This document shows positions 1 through 5,185 of a stretch of DNA of 5,185 nucleotides, piece by piece; position 1 is the stretch's first letter, and the number at the start of each line of letters is the position of its first letter. The stretch lies in contig JAJDCT010000243.1 in NCBI GenBank assembly GCA_029260695.1, positions 1 through 5,185 on the forward strand, given 5' to 3'. The DNA is from Phycisphaeraceae bacterium (GTDB lineage Bacteria; Planctomycetota; Phycisphaerae; Phycisphaerales; Phycisphaeraceae). The translations under genes were made by a program, and so were the position numbers. Below the pieces are notes generated by a model. That model was given only the letters and a program-made list of their open reading frames with translations, did not search any database and was not told the DNA's origin.

Positions 1-563
1 TCAACCGAAGCCAAGGGCGACATGGTAAGACCCCTGAACAGGTTAAGCTTTTCGCCCGCGGGAGTCGCGATGGCCCCTCCATCTTGCACCACCACCGGGT
101 CAAGTATTATACCTGCGGCGGTGAAACCCTCAGCGTCGCCCACGACCATGGTCGTTCCATTTAGATGCGCAAAATGCGGGTTGACTTGTCCAAACATTCC
201 GGGATCAGAATTGGGGCCGTGAATAACCAATGAGTTGGGCGTGATGTCTAGCGTGGCACTGCCCGCATTATCAAGATACACACCAGTAAGGTTTACCGTG
301 GTTCTCCCTGGGAACGCAAGTGTCCCACCAAGGCTGGGATCAAACTGTACTTTTCCTTCCGTGGGATTAAAAATGGATGTCAGGTTCAAGGACGCATTGG
401 GTTGAATCGTAAGCGTCGCGCCTTCGATCACGAGCAGGCTACTTGGGTGTATTTTTAGTGACCCCGTAACGTTTAAATTACCCCCCGAGTAAGTCAATGT
501 GCCACCCAACGCGCCTTCCCCAAGGCTACCAATTTCCACGGCATCCACATTAACCGTGCCCCC
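1..563 (-). repeat. Long intragenic repeat, copy 2 (cut by window edge)
   Basis: This second copy encodes about residues 816-1002 and is offset from copy 1 by 975 bp at one end and 984 bp at the other. Compared with copy 1 it carries one extra codon (Phe before RGLTMSP) and lacks four codons in the GAQGQG stretch. Since the homology still holds at base 1, the unit continues outside the window and its full length and copy number cannot be told from here. Confidence 0.93.
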
Positions 564-3008
564 AGCATCTAAAACCCCGCCCGACGTGATCGCTATCGCT
601 GCGGCCTGAAATCCAACCGCGGGAGAGATATTCGACGTCGTCCCCGTTGGCACAACAAGCGAGCCACCTCCCAGCTTCACGCTCGAATCCGGGCCTTCAT
701 CCTCTGACTTTAGGCCTTGCAAAAGAGAGATTGATTCGCCGGCTTGCGCAACAATACTACCCTCTTCAATTAGAAGTACAGGAGCGTTTACCATCAGATC
801 TGTCTCGCCCGGGGCAAGGGCTAGATGGCCTCCTACTAAAATGATCGGGCTTAAGACTGTTTCAGCCGCCTGTAGCGTTGCCCGTTCGTCAACCACTATA
901 TCTCCGGAGCTAAAACCCGATCCATAGACCGTTGACGGGTCAGTGCCGCCGATAAAGAGGGTCGCATTACCAAGATCAACCGAAGCCAGGGGCGACATGG
1001 TAAGACCCCTGAGGTTAAGCCCTTCTCCCGCGGGGGTCGCGATGGCCCCTCCATCTTGCACCACCACCGGGTCAGCTATTAAACCTGCGGCGGTGAAACC
1101 CTCGCCGTCGCCCACGACCAGGGTCGTTCCATCTAGATGTGCAAAGTGCGGGTTGAAATGCCCAAACAATTCGGGATCAGAATTGGGGCCGTGGATAACC
1201 AATGAATTGGGTGTGATGTCCAGCGTGGCAACCCCCGCATTAAGTAGGCGCAAACCAGCAAGGTTTATCATGGTTCTCCCTGGGAACGCAAGTGTCCCCC
1301 CCAGAATGGGATCAAACAGTACTTCTGCTTCCGTGGGATTAGAACTGTTTGTCACGTCCAAGGACGTATTGGGTTGAATCGTAAGCGTCGCGTCGTCGAT
1401 AACGAGCCGGCCATTAGGGTTTAATTGTAGTGACCCCGTAACGTTTAAATTACCCCCCGAGTATGTCAATGTGCCCTGGCCCTGTGCACCCATGGCGTCT
1501 TCCCTAAGGCCGCCAACTTCCACGGTTTCCACATTAATCGTGCCACCCGACAGGTTGTACGATCCGATACTCCCGGGCGACAGGCCAATCGAAAGTTCTT
1601 TGACATCAATCAGGCCGCCACCTTGATTTAGCACGCCCACCCCATCATGGCCCACGGTAAGGAATCCAGCCTGTACCTGCTGAGCATCGTTAACAGTGAT
1701 TGTTCCGTTGCTGCCGGGTTCCGCTGCAACCACAATACTTCTCGCCCTCAGTGAGGACTGAGACCCCGAAATGGTATAGTCCCCCTGGCTGCCCGACGCT
1801 TTGCCGACAACCAACAACCCCTCAACCTCGTGGCTCCCACCTGTCTGGGTAAATGACCCCTCGCCTCGATAGCCCACATAGGTGCGCCGCGAGATCAAGC
1901 TCCCCGAGCCGAGATCGGCTTCGCCGCGCGTCTGGGGATCGGCTCCCAGATAGAGCGTATCCGCCAGCTCCAGGGTTCCGCCCTGTATGCTGGCCTTGGC
2001 ATAGGAACCGGCAGGCAAGGCCGATCCGACAAACAGGTCGCCGCCCTGCGCAACGCCCGAGTCGACTTGCACCGTAGCCGGTTGATCTATCCACACGGTG
2101 TCCGCCGAGGTAGGCAAGGTCCCCGCTAGCCAATTTGCACCCACACCCCAGTCGCCCGAGGCCCCAGAACCCCAGGAAGCGGTGGCAACGGGTGTCGTGC
2201 TGTTTCCGGAAAACTCAAACCCCGGGATGGTCTGAGCAATCGTGCTTTGAAATCTCGCGACATCAGGGGCCTCGTGGGTCCCAAAGTATCGCCAGTCCCA
2301 TCCATCGCGTACAAAATGACCGCTCCCGGAATCCCCACTTTTTACCGTAGAAGCATACTTAGCTTGAAACTGTGCCTCGAGTGTGCTCCATGGCACGTAC
2401 GTCAACCTTCCGAGCCCGGGCGTTGGAGCTAGTAACCGCTTACCCCAACGCAATTTGCCACGCTCGCGGTCATACCCTGGAGGTTCCTCCCCCTCCCCAT
2501 CCCAAAGTGTATCCCCAAACCCTCCGATCGTTGCGACCATCCCTTTAAGCGGGTACTGCATCGGCAAAGGTATCTGTACGCCCGACACCGTGGCCGGAAG
2601 GTCATTGCTGCCCATAAGCTTCACAAGAAATAGGTCGCCCGAGATTTGCTTAGGCTCACGCGGGTCACTCACATCAGGATCAAACAGACTGCTAAAGTAA
2701 GTAACCCCATCGACAACGATTTCTTTACGTGGCAAGGGGGGCTTAACGCCATCTGGGCCACTGCCTGGATAGTGCCCGTGCGAAAGGAACCACTGCCCGT
2801 CCAGCATGGTCCCCGAACCGCTGTGTGATCCGGGAAGCCCGCCGGAGATCAATGTGACATCCGTCGGTATGAATAGGTCAGATGGAACACCGAGATCGAG
2901 GTCGTACTTGTCCGCCGGATCAAGCGGCTGCACCGCATGAACCGTGCCGAGTGATAACGCAGACGTAGCCACGAAACAGAAAACTCTGATTGCCGAGTAA
3001 GATCGCAT
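1..3008 (-). CDS. Secreted S1-like serine protease fused to T5SS/PEP-CTERM-type beta-solenoid repeats (5' part, runs off left edge)
   Basis: The frame is open for 1002 codons from an ATG at 3008-3006 to the window edge, with no stop and no frameshift, so the 3' end is missing. The start is set by GGAGG six bases upstream and by a signal peptide: Arg2 and Arg8, a hydrophobic core around residues 9-20, and a likely cut after VHA (residue 25). Residues about 45-262 read as a trypsin-fold protease: WFLSHGHY (73-80), GDLFLVKL (124-131), GGFGD (162-166) and GDSGSG (225-230). A W279...W287...N292-W293 linker follows, then short glycine-marked repeats (about 325-499) and a long repeat at about 488-678 and 816-1002. 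The only visible cysteine is Cys11, in the signal peptide. I infer an exported or surface protein that cuts proteins; the substrate is unknown. Both the protease and repeat calls come from motifs read by eye. The anchor type cannot be seen. Confidence 0.85.
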   Translation of the reverse strand, partial: MRSYSAIRVFCFVATSALSLGTVHAVQPLDPADKYDLDLGVPSDLFIPTDVTLISGGLPGSHSGSGTMLDGQWFLSHGHYPGSGPDGVKPPLPRKEIVVDGVTYFSSLFDPDVSDPREPKQISGDLFLVKLMGSNDLPATVSGVQIPLPMQYPLKGMVATIGGFGDTLWDGEGEEPPGYDRERGKLRWGKRLLAPTPGLGRLTYVPWSTLEAQFQAKYASTVKSGDSGSGHFVRDGWDWRYFGTHEAPDVARFQSTIAQTIPGFEFSGNSTTPVATASWGSGASGDWGVGANWLAGTLPTSADTVWIDQPATVQVDSGVAQGGDLFVGSALPAGSYAKASIQGGTLELADTLYLGADPQTRGEADLGSGSLISRRTYVGYRGEGSFTQTGGSHEVEGLLVVGKASGSQGDYTISGSQSSLRARSIVVAAEPGSNGTITVNDAQQVQAGFLTVGHDGVGVLNQGGGLIDVKELSIGLSPGSIGSYNLSGGTINVETVEVGGLREDAMGAQGQGTLTYSGGNLNVTGSLQLNPNGRLVIDDATLTIQPNTSLDVTNSSNPTEAEVLFDPILGGTLAFPGRTMINLAGLRLLNAGVATLDITPNSLVIHGPNSDPELFGHFNPHFAHLDGTTLVVGDGEGFTAAGLIADPVVVQDGGAIATPAGEGLNLRGLTMSPLASVDLGNATLFIGGTDPSTVYGSGFSSGDIVVDERATLQAAETVLSPIILVGGHLALAPGETDLMVNAPVLLIEEGSIVAQAGESISLLQGLKSEDEGPDSSVKLGGGSLVVPTGTTSNISPAVGFQAAAIAITSGGVLDAGGTVNVDAVEIGSLGEGALGGTLTYSGGNLNVTGSLKIHPSSLLVIEGATLTIQPNASLNLTSIFNPTEGKVQFDPSLGGTLAFPGRTTVNLTGVYLDNAGSATLDITPNSLVIHGPNSDPGMFGQVNPHFAHLNGTTMVVGDAEGFTAAGIILDPVVVQDGGAIATPAGEKLNLFRGLTMSPLASV
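564..975 (-). other. Non-duplicated spacer between the two long repeat copies
   Basis: These bases encode about residues 679-815 of the large protein, open in the same frame. The segment has the composition of a beta-solenoid, rich in Gly, Val, Leu, Thr and Ser (GNATLFIGGTDPSTV near its start, LGGGSLVVPTGTTSN later). It has no visible close match elsewhere in the window: the equivalent flank on the other side of copy 1 encodes the short T5SS/PEP-CTERM repeats instead. It could itself be part of a duplicated unit whose other copy lies beyond the left edge. Confidence 0.6.
976..1545 (-). repeat. Long intragenic repeat, copy 1 (complete)
   Basis: This copy encodes about residues 488-678 of the large protein. 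It matches positions 1-563 nearly base for base, with in-frame length changes only: three bases fewer near 1011 and twelve more near 1476-1500. Sixty-base blocks compared by eye range from about 77 to 93% identity, mostly 83-93%. Shared protein blocks include GTLTYSGGNLNVTGSL, GGTLAFPGRT, ATLDITPNSLVIHGPNSDP, NPHFAHL and DPVVVQDGGAIATPAGE. The homology stops sharply on the 5' gene side near 1545, where the flank becomes short solenoid repeats. Confidence 0.93.
1539..2036 (-). other. Short beta-solenoid repeats, T5SS/PEP-CTERM-associated type
   Basis: About residues 325-490 form degenerate repeats of the pattern aliphatic-x-V-G, then a Gly-rich turn, then a strand. Marker glycines lie at 328, 355, 379, 402, 453, 475 and 499, with Ala428 in the expected place between 402 and 453. 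The steps are 22-27 residues. Typical pieces are TYVGYRGEGSFTQTGG (376-391) and GSYNLSGGTINV (482-493). This matches what I know of the repeats shared by type V passengers and PEP-CTERM proteins, which are predicted to wind into a right-handed beta helix. The preceding linker has W279, W287 and N292-W293, a W...W...NW arrangement that commonly opens such repeat regions in planctomycete and verrucomicrobial proteins. Confidence 0.7.
2223..2876 (-). other. Trypsin-fold serine protease domain of the large secreted protein
   Basis: This segment encodes about residues 45-262. The order of motifs matches chymotrypsin-fold peptidases: SGSGTM then WFLSHGHY, aligning with the WVLTAAHC block so that His79 is the likely catalytic histidine; GDLFLVKL with Asp125; IPLP followed by GGFGD in the place of the usual GWG turn; and GDSGSG with Ser227. 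Spacings are 46 residues from His to Asp and 102 from Asp to Ser, against 45 and 93 in chymotrypsin. The residue six before the serine, which sets P1 preference in trypsin, is Thr221 rather than Asp, so trypsin-like Arg/Lys specificity is not expected. No disulfide cysteines are present. The Gly-Ser after the serine recalls the GDSGS of S6 autotransporter proteases, but assignment to S1 or S6 is not possible by eye. Confidence 0.72.
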
Positions 3009-3014
3009 GATGTG

Positions 3015-3019
3015 CCTCC
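3015..3019 (-). promoter_or_regulatory. Shine-Dalgarno site of the large protease/repeat gene
   Basis: The minus strand reads GGAGG, then the six bases CACATC, then ATG. This strong site at normal spacing fixes the start at 3008 and fits the signal peptide that begins there. Confidence 0.88.
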
Positions 3020-3054
3020 AGAGAAGTTGATGCAACGTTGTGATTGCACATGCC

Positions 3055-3083
3055 AAGCTATCTACCCGAACAAAACCTGTCAA
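3055..3083 (-). promoter_or_regulatory. Candidate sigma-70-type promoter of the large gene
   Basis: A perfect TTGACA -35 box lies at 3083-3078 on the minus strand. Seventeen bases later comes TAGCTT at 3060-3055, which keeps only three of six -10 consensus positions (T1, A2, T6). Transcription would begin near 3047 and give a leader of about 40 bases before the ATG. The weak -10 box suggests dependence on an activator, or that the -35 match is partly fortuitous. Confidence 0.42.
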
Positions 3084-3096
3084 TGAAATTGACGGG
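3076..3096. promoter_or_regulatory. Inverted repeat overlapping the -35 box, possible operator
   Basis: The arms GTCAAT and ATTGAC (3079-3084 and 3088-3093) are perfect around a three-base centre. They extend to nine-base arms with one mismatch. The right part of the palindrome supplies the TTGACA -35 box of the large gene, so a bound regulator would block or adjust RNA polymerase. No T-run follows it on either strand, which argues against a terminator. Confidence 0.4.
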
Positions 3097-3103
3097 TATT
3101 TGT

Positions 3104-3181
3104 AAAAAAAAGCAATGCGACTGCTGCACAACGACGTGATTGCGAACACATCTTTGTTCCGATTGATCGGTCGACACAAAC
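3104..3181 (-). ncRNA. Possible small RNA or leader transcript ending at a T8 run (speculative)
   Basis: Read on the minus strand from about 3181, the segment can form several hairpins. CCGA/TCGG arms sit at 3159-3170, backed by TTTGT pairing with ACAAA. GAACA and TGTTC form another stem at about 3144-3158. Finally GCAAT (3143-3139) pairs with ATTGC (3116-3112), directly followed by eight T at 3111-3104, as in an intrinsic terminator. The last stem is only five base pairs around a 22-base loop, so it is weak. A promoter-like pair lies just upstream (3188-3217). It could equally be ordinary promoter-upstream DNA of the large gene. Confidence 0.2.
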
Positions 3182-3187
3182 CGGCTA

Positions 3188-3217
3188 CGTATACTCACTA
3201 ATTAACATTCAGGGCAA
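3188..3217 (-). promoter_or_regulatory. Weak promoter-like pair upstream of the possible small RNA
   Basis: On the minus strand TTGCCC (3217-3212) and TATACG (3193-3188) are separated by 18 bases, each keeping four of six consensus positions. The spacer is AT-rich (TTAATTAG). It would start transcription near 3181, either for a short RNA ending at the T8 run or for a longer leader of the large gene. Confidence 0.25.
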
Positions 3218-3423
3218 TGGCGCCGTGGGGCAATACAAACAAAACCCCCGTTTCGTGATAACACGGCGAGTTGTTTTCGCTGGGATTACAGCGTGCAATC
3301 CAGATCGCGGCCGGTCGGCTCAACCGACGTCTTTCCGATCGGTGTCTGGGTCAACTCTTCAACCCCCAAAACCGTCATCGCCGGCGGTCTGGCAAAAACT
3401 CTGGGCGTGGCATGACAACAGCA

Positions 3424-3449
3424 CAGGGGCTGATGAATCAACGCCCCTG
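3424..3449 (-). terminator. GC-rich hairpin behind the DUF3352-like gene
   Basis: CAGGGGC and GCCCCTG form perfect seven-base arms around a 12-base loop. The TGAT and ATCA bases inside the loop can add a few pairs. It lies 45-70 bases after the TAG stop at 3494, where a transcription terminator is expected. No T-run follows, so it is not a classic intrinsic terminator; it may stabilise the mRNA 3' end or act with Rho. Confidence 0.38.
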
Positions 3450-3493
3450 CCGGCTATTGATGCACGACTCTGTGGTTACCTAACCGATATTCG

Positions 3494-5185
3494 CTACGGC
3501 GCAGCGGGTGCGCCTTGTTGTTTCACGGGTGGTTGATAATTCTGCTGACGTTCGATCAGCTCTTCCAGCGTCTTGCCGGTCTGATCCAGTATCCTCGCTT
3601 CGGCTTCCCATACAGGCATCGCCTGGACGTGGCCATCCGCGAAACCGATCGCGAGCCTTTCCTGGTTCGACGCGTCCTGAGGCAGCTCAAAAAGGCAGAT
3701 TGTTTCTGATGGGTTCTTCAATTCGGACCACTTGTGCGTGGGGATCAGTATGTACGACGCGTTCTGGCGCAACCATTGCGCCTGCTCTGCTTTGGACAGC
3801 GCGTTGAACATCGGGGGCAAGCGCTTGCCCGATGCCTTGGACAGATAAGTAGACGGGTTATCGAGGTAACCCATTTCAAGCGGCGTCACAATGTCTTCCG
3901 GGAAGGTGTCGTCCCCATCAACTGAATAAGCAATCATGGCGATAAGTAACTGCCGAGCGTTACTCATGCTGTGCACCTGCCTGGCCGACCGCCTGGCCGC
4001 GCCGAGTGCCGGGAGCATGATCCCGACCAGCATCGGGGCGCTCATCGTCGCGTTGGTCCCGCCCTGAGGCCCGAGCATCATCGAGCCGGGGAACGGGGAG
4101 ATGCTCCGGGAGTGGTAGCCGGTGTCGTCGCTCCATGCGACCTGCCCGGCGGGTGCCAGGTAAGGCTCGATCCGGGCGTAGGGCGGCAGCAGCATCGGCA
4201 TCGAGTCGGCACCAAACATCGCCAGCATCCCCGAACCCATCTGCGACATCATGACAAGGTTCTGGTACGAGTCCTCGGCGGTGATTGGCAGGTCTGAAAA
4301 AACAACCGCACTCGCTTCGCCACCCCCTAGCCGGGCTCGCACCGCCTGGTATTTTTCATTGGTCAGGATCGACCCGCCCCCGGCTCCACCGGAAGCGGCC
4401 CCGGCCCGAACCCGATCACCCGCGTTCAACACGGTCTGGGGGTACAAGCCAAGGTAAAGCTTCCCGTCATGCACCGACCACGTCGGGGAAACGAACGGGA
4501 TACCCAAGCTGTTAAGTGTCATGCCCCCGTCGGTCGTCGTGTGGAAACGGATGTGCATCTCAGGGGCCCCGGCCTGGCCCATCAGCCTGTTGGCGATCGA
4601 CTGCAGCGCGGTGAGCGCCTGTTCCGCCTTCTCCGCATCCTTCAACGGGTTGACCACGCACAAACCCAGTATCCCACTGCCTGTCGCGCCGGGGTCGGTG
4701 TAGACCAACCAGGCAGAGCCCAGCGATCGGATCAGGTCCGCCTCGATATCGATCCCGGTGATCGCGTTGCCCTGCGCCAAGGCGTCTTCGAGTTTGGGCG
4801 ACATCTCCGGGTCGATCTCGTTGACCGCCTCCCGCACGTTGTCCAACAACACGCTTAAATCAAACCGTGTCGCGAGCATCCAGGTCGCCTCGGCGGGCAC
4901 GGATTCCAGTTCCTGGTCCGTGATCGGTTCGCCGTCGAGCAGCGACAATAAACCCGTCCGGGGGGCCGGGGCGTCGACGAACATGTCGCTGCGCCAGTCC
5001 TTGCCATCAAACCCTGCCGACCACACCGCCGAGTTCAGGCCCGCCAACCCAAGCGCATCTCTGATCTTCGGCCACATCTCCAACTCGTTGGCGTCACCCT
5101 CACGCTGGACCCCCTTATCGATCAGCGAGACCAGCCCCTGCCCGTCGGCGTACACCACCAGCACCCCGTCGGGGTCGACCTGGGT
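3494..5185 (-). CDS. DUF3352-like hypothetical protein with prepilin-like C-terminal section (5' end outside window)
   Basis: The frame is open from the right edge (first visible codons TQVDPDG) to a TAG at 3496-3494, 563 residues. A GTG at 5164 could be called a start, but coding-like sequence continues upstream, no ribosome site is visible, and the N-terminal signal expected of such a protein is absent, so the real start is probably outside. Visible residues about 1-375 resemble the DUF3352 type: VPAEATWMLATRFDL, LGSAWLVYTD, then PTWSVHDGKLYLGLYP. At residues 385-412 the chain turns into MLVGIMLPALGAARRSARQ followed by MSNARQ, then AYSVDGDDTFPED and FADGHVQ (515-521). That order is seen in planctomycete prepilin-like H-X9-DG proteins, here without the usual N-terminal FTLIELL motif and with Asn507 where the His is expected. 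Function is unknown; an envelope location is inferred. The C-terminal tail is rich in Gln, Pro and Ala. Confidence 0.8.
   Translation of the reverse strand, partial: TQVDPDGVLVVYADGQGLVSLIDKGVQREGDANELEMWPKIRDALGLAGLNSAVWSAGFDGKDWRSDMFVDAPAPRTGLLSLLDGEPITDQELESVPAEATWMLATRFDLSVLLDNVREAVNEIDPEMSPKLEDALAQGNAITGIDIEADLIRSLGSAWLVYTDPGATGSGILGLCVVNPLKDAEKAEQALTALQSIANRLMGQAGAPEMHIRFHTTTDGGMTLNSLGIPFVSPTWSVHDGKLYLGLYPQTVLNAGDRVRAGAASGGAGGGSILTNEKYQAVRARLGGGEASAVVFSDLPITAEDSYQNLVMMSQMGSGMLAMFGADSMPMLLPPYARIEPYLAPAGQVAWSDDTGYHSRSISPFPGSMMLGPQGGTNATMSAPMLVGIMLPALGAARRSARQVHSMSNARQLLIAMIAYSVDGDDTFPEDIVTPLEMGYLDNPSTYLSKASGKRLPPMFNALSKAEQAQWLRQNASYILIPTHKWSELKNPSETICLFELPQDASNQERLAIGFADGHVQAMPVWEAEARILDQTGKTLEELIERQQNYQPPVKQQGAPAAP

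Larger units (their letters stand above)
3033..3143. repeat. Pair of 15-base direct repeats flanking the promoter
   Basis: On the plus strand, CAACGTTGTGATTGC at 3033-3047 and CAACGACGTGATTGC at 3129-3143 agree at 13 of 15 positions. They lie 96 bases apart, one near the predicted transcription start and the other upstream of the -35 box. This could be a pair of regulator sites; a chance match is also possible. Confidence 0.3.
3009..3493. other. Intergenic region between the two tandem genes
   Basis: No supported protein gene lies in these 485 bases. The right half (3237-3493) shows only the hairpin at 3424-3449 and a small five-base-arm inverted repeat at 3314-3328. The left half (3009-3236) is more AT-rich and holds the promoter, inverted repeat, direct repeats, T8 run and ribosome binding site listed separately. 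The length and the hairpin suggest the downstream gene is transcribed from its own promoter and is not co-transcribed with the upstream one. Confidence 0.6.

Noticed and set aside
22..222. Plus-strand open frame similar to another at 943-1377, suggesting a duplicated small gene
   Set aside because: Both lie antisense to the two copies of the long repeat in the large minus-strand gene. Their similarity is explained by that repeat, and neither has a convincing ribosome site.
1..1545. The long repeats as a mobile element or CRISPR-like array
   Set aside because: The copies are in frame within one coding sequence, with no terminal inverted repeats, no target-site duplication and no regular short spacer units.
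1822..2338. Two overlapping minus-strand open frames
   Set aside because: They are in other frames than the continuous 1002-codon frame starting at 3008, which has the signal peptide, protease motifs and repeats across the same bases.
3314..3328. Inverted repeat GTCGG-N5-CCGAC as a terminator or operator
   Set aside because: Five-base GC-rich arms are common by chance, it has no T-run, and it lies far from either gene's expected control sites.
3286..3378. Minus-strand frame of 30 codons (MTVLGVEELTQTPIGKTS...) in the intergenic region
   Set aside because: No Shine-Dalgarno sequence precedes the ATG and no family is recognised. A frame this short is expected by chance in GC-rich DNA.
3225..3536. 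Plus-strand open frame of 103 codons across the intergenic region
   Set aside because: It has no clear ribosome site, low-complexity composition and no recognisable motif, and its end runs antisense into the 3' end of the DUF3352-like gene.
3469..5164. GTG at 5164 as the true start of the DUF3352-like gene
   Set aside because: The frame stays open upstream to the window edge with coding-like sequence (VDPDG), there is no signal sequence after the GTG, and no ribosome site is seen, so the real start is probably outside.

Overview
The window looks like chromosomal DNA of a planctomycete, most likely of the Phycisphaerae type. Both long genes are family types common in that phylum: a DUF3352-like protein with a prepilin-like C-terminal section, and a giant secreted beta-solenoid protein with T5SS/PEP-CTERM-associated repeats. 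The G+C content is moderately high and uneven. No rRNA, tRNA, CRISPR array, insertion sequence or integrase is visible.

Layout: all coding is on the minus strand. From right to left, positions 5185-3494 carry the 3' part of a hypothetical protein gene. Its start lies beyond the right edge, and 563 codons plus a TAG stop are visible. Positions 3493-3009 are a 485-bp intergenic region. It holds a hairpin behind the first gene, a possible small-RNA or second-promoter segment, a T8 run, an inverted repeat overlapping a perfect TTGACA -35 box, and a strong GGAGG ribosome binding site. Positions 3008-1 hold the 5' part of a very large gene, open for 1002 codons without a stop and running off the left edge.

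The large gene is the main interest. It encodes a Sec signal peptide, then a domain that reads as a trypsin-fold (S1-like) serine protease. The proposed triad is His79, Asp125 and Ser227, with the serine in GDSGSG. After it come a W...W...NW linker, about seven to eight short glycine-marked repeats of 22-27 residues, and a long repeat of about 190 residues present twice at a spacing of 325-328 codons. The two copies remain about 85-90% identical in DNA, so the duplication is recent or kept alike by gene conversion. The second copy is cut by the window edge. The mature part visible here contains no cysteine. The architecture resembles the protease-plus-beta-helix passengers of type V secreted proteases (S6/SPATE), but in a planctomycete setting. 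The C-terminal anchor (PEP-CTERM, autotransporter barrel or other) is outside the window.

The two genes are tandem but separated by a hairpin and a separate promoter, so they are probably transcribed separately. Nothing in the sequence ties them to one pathway.
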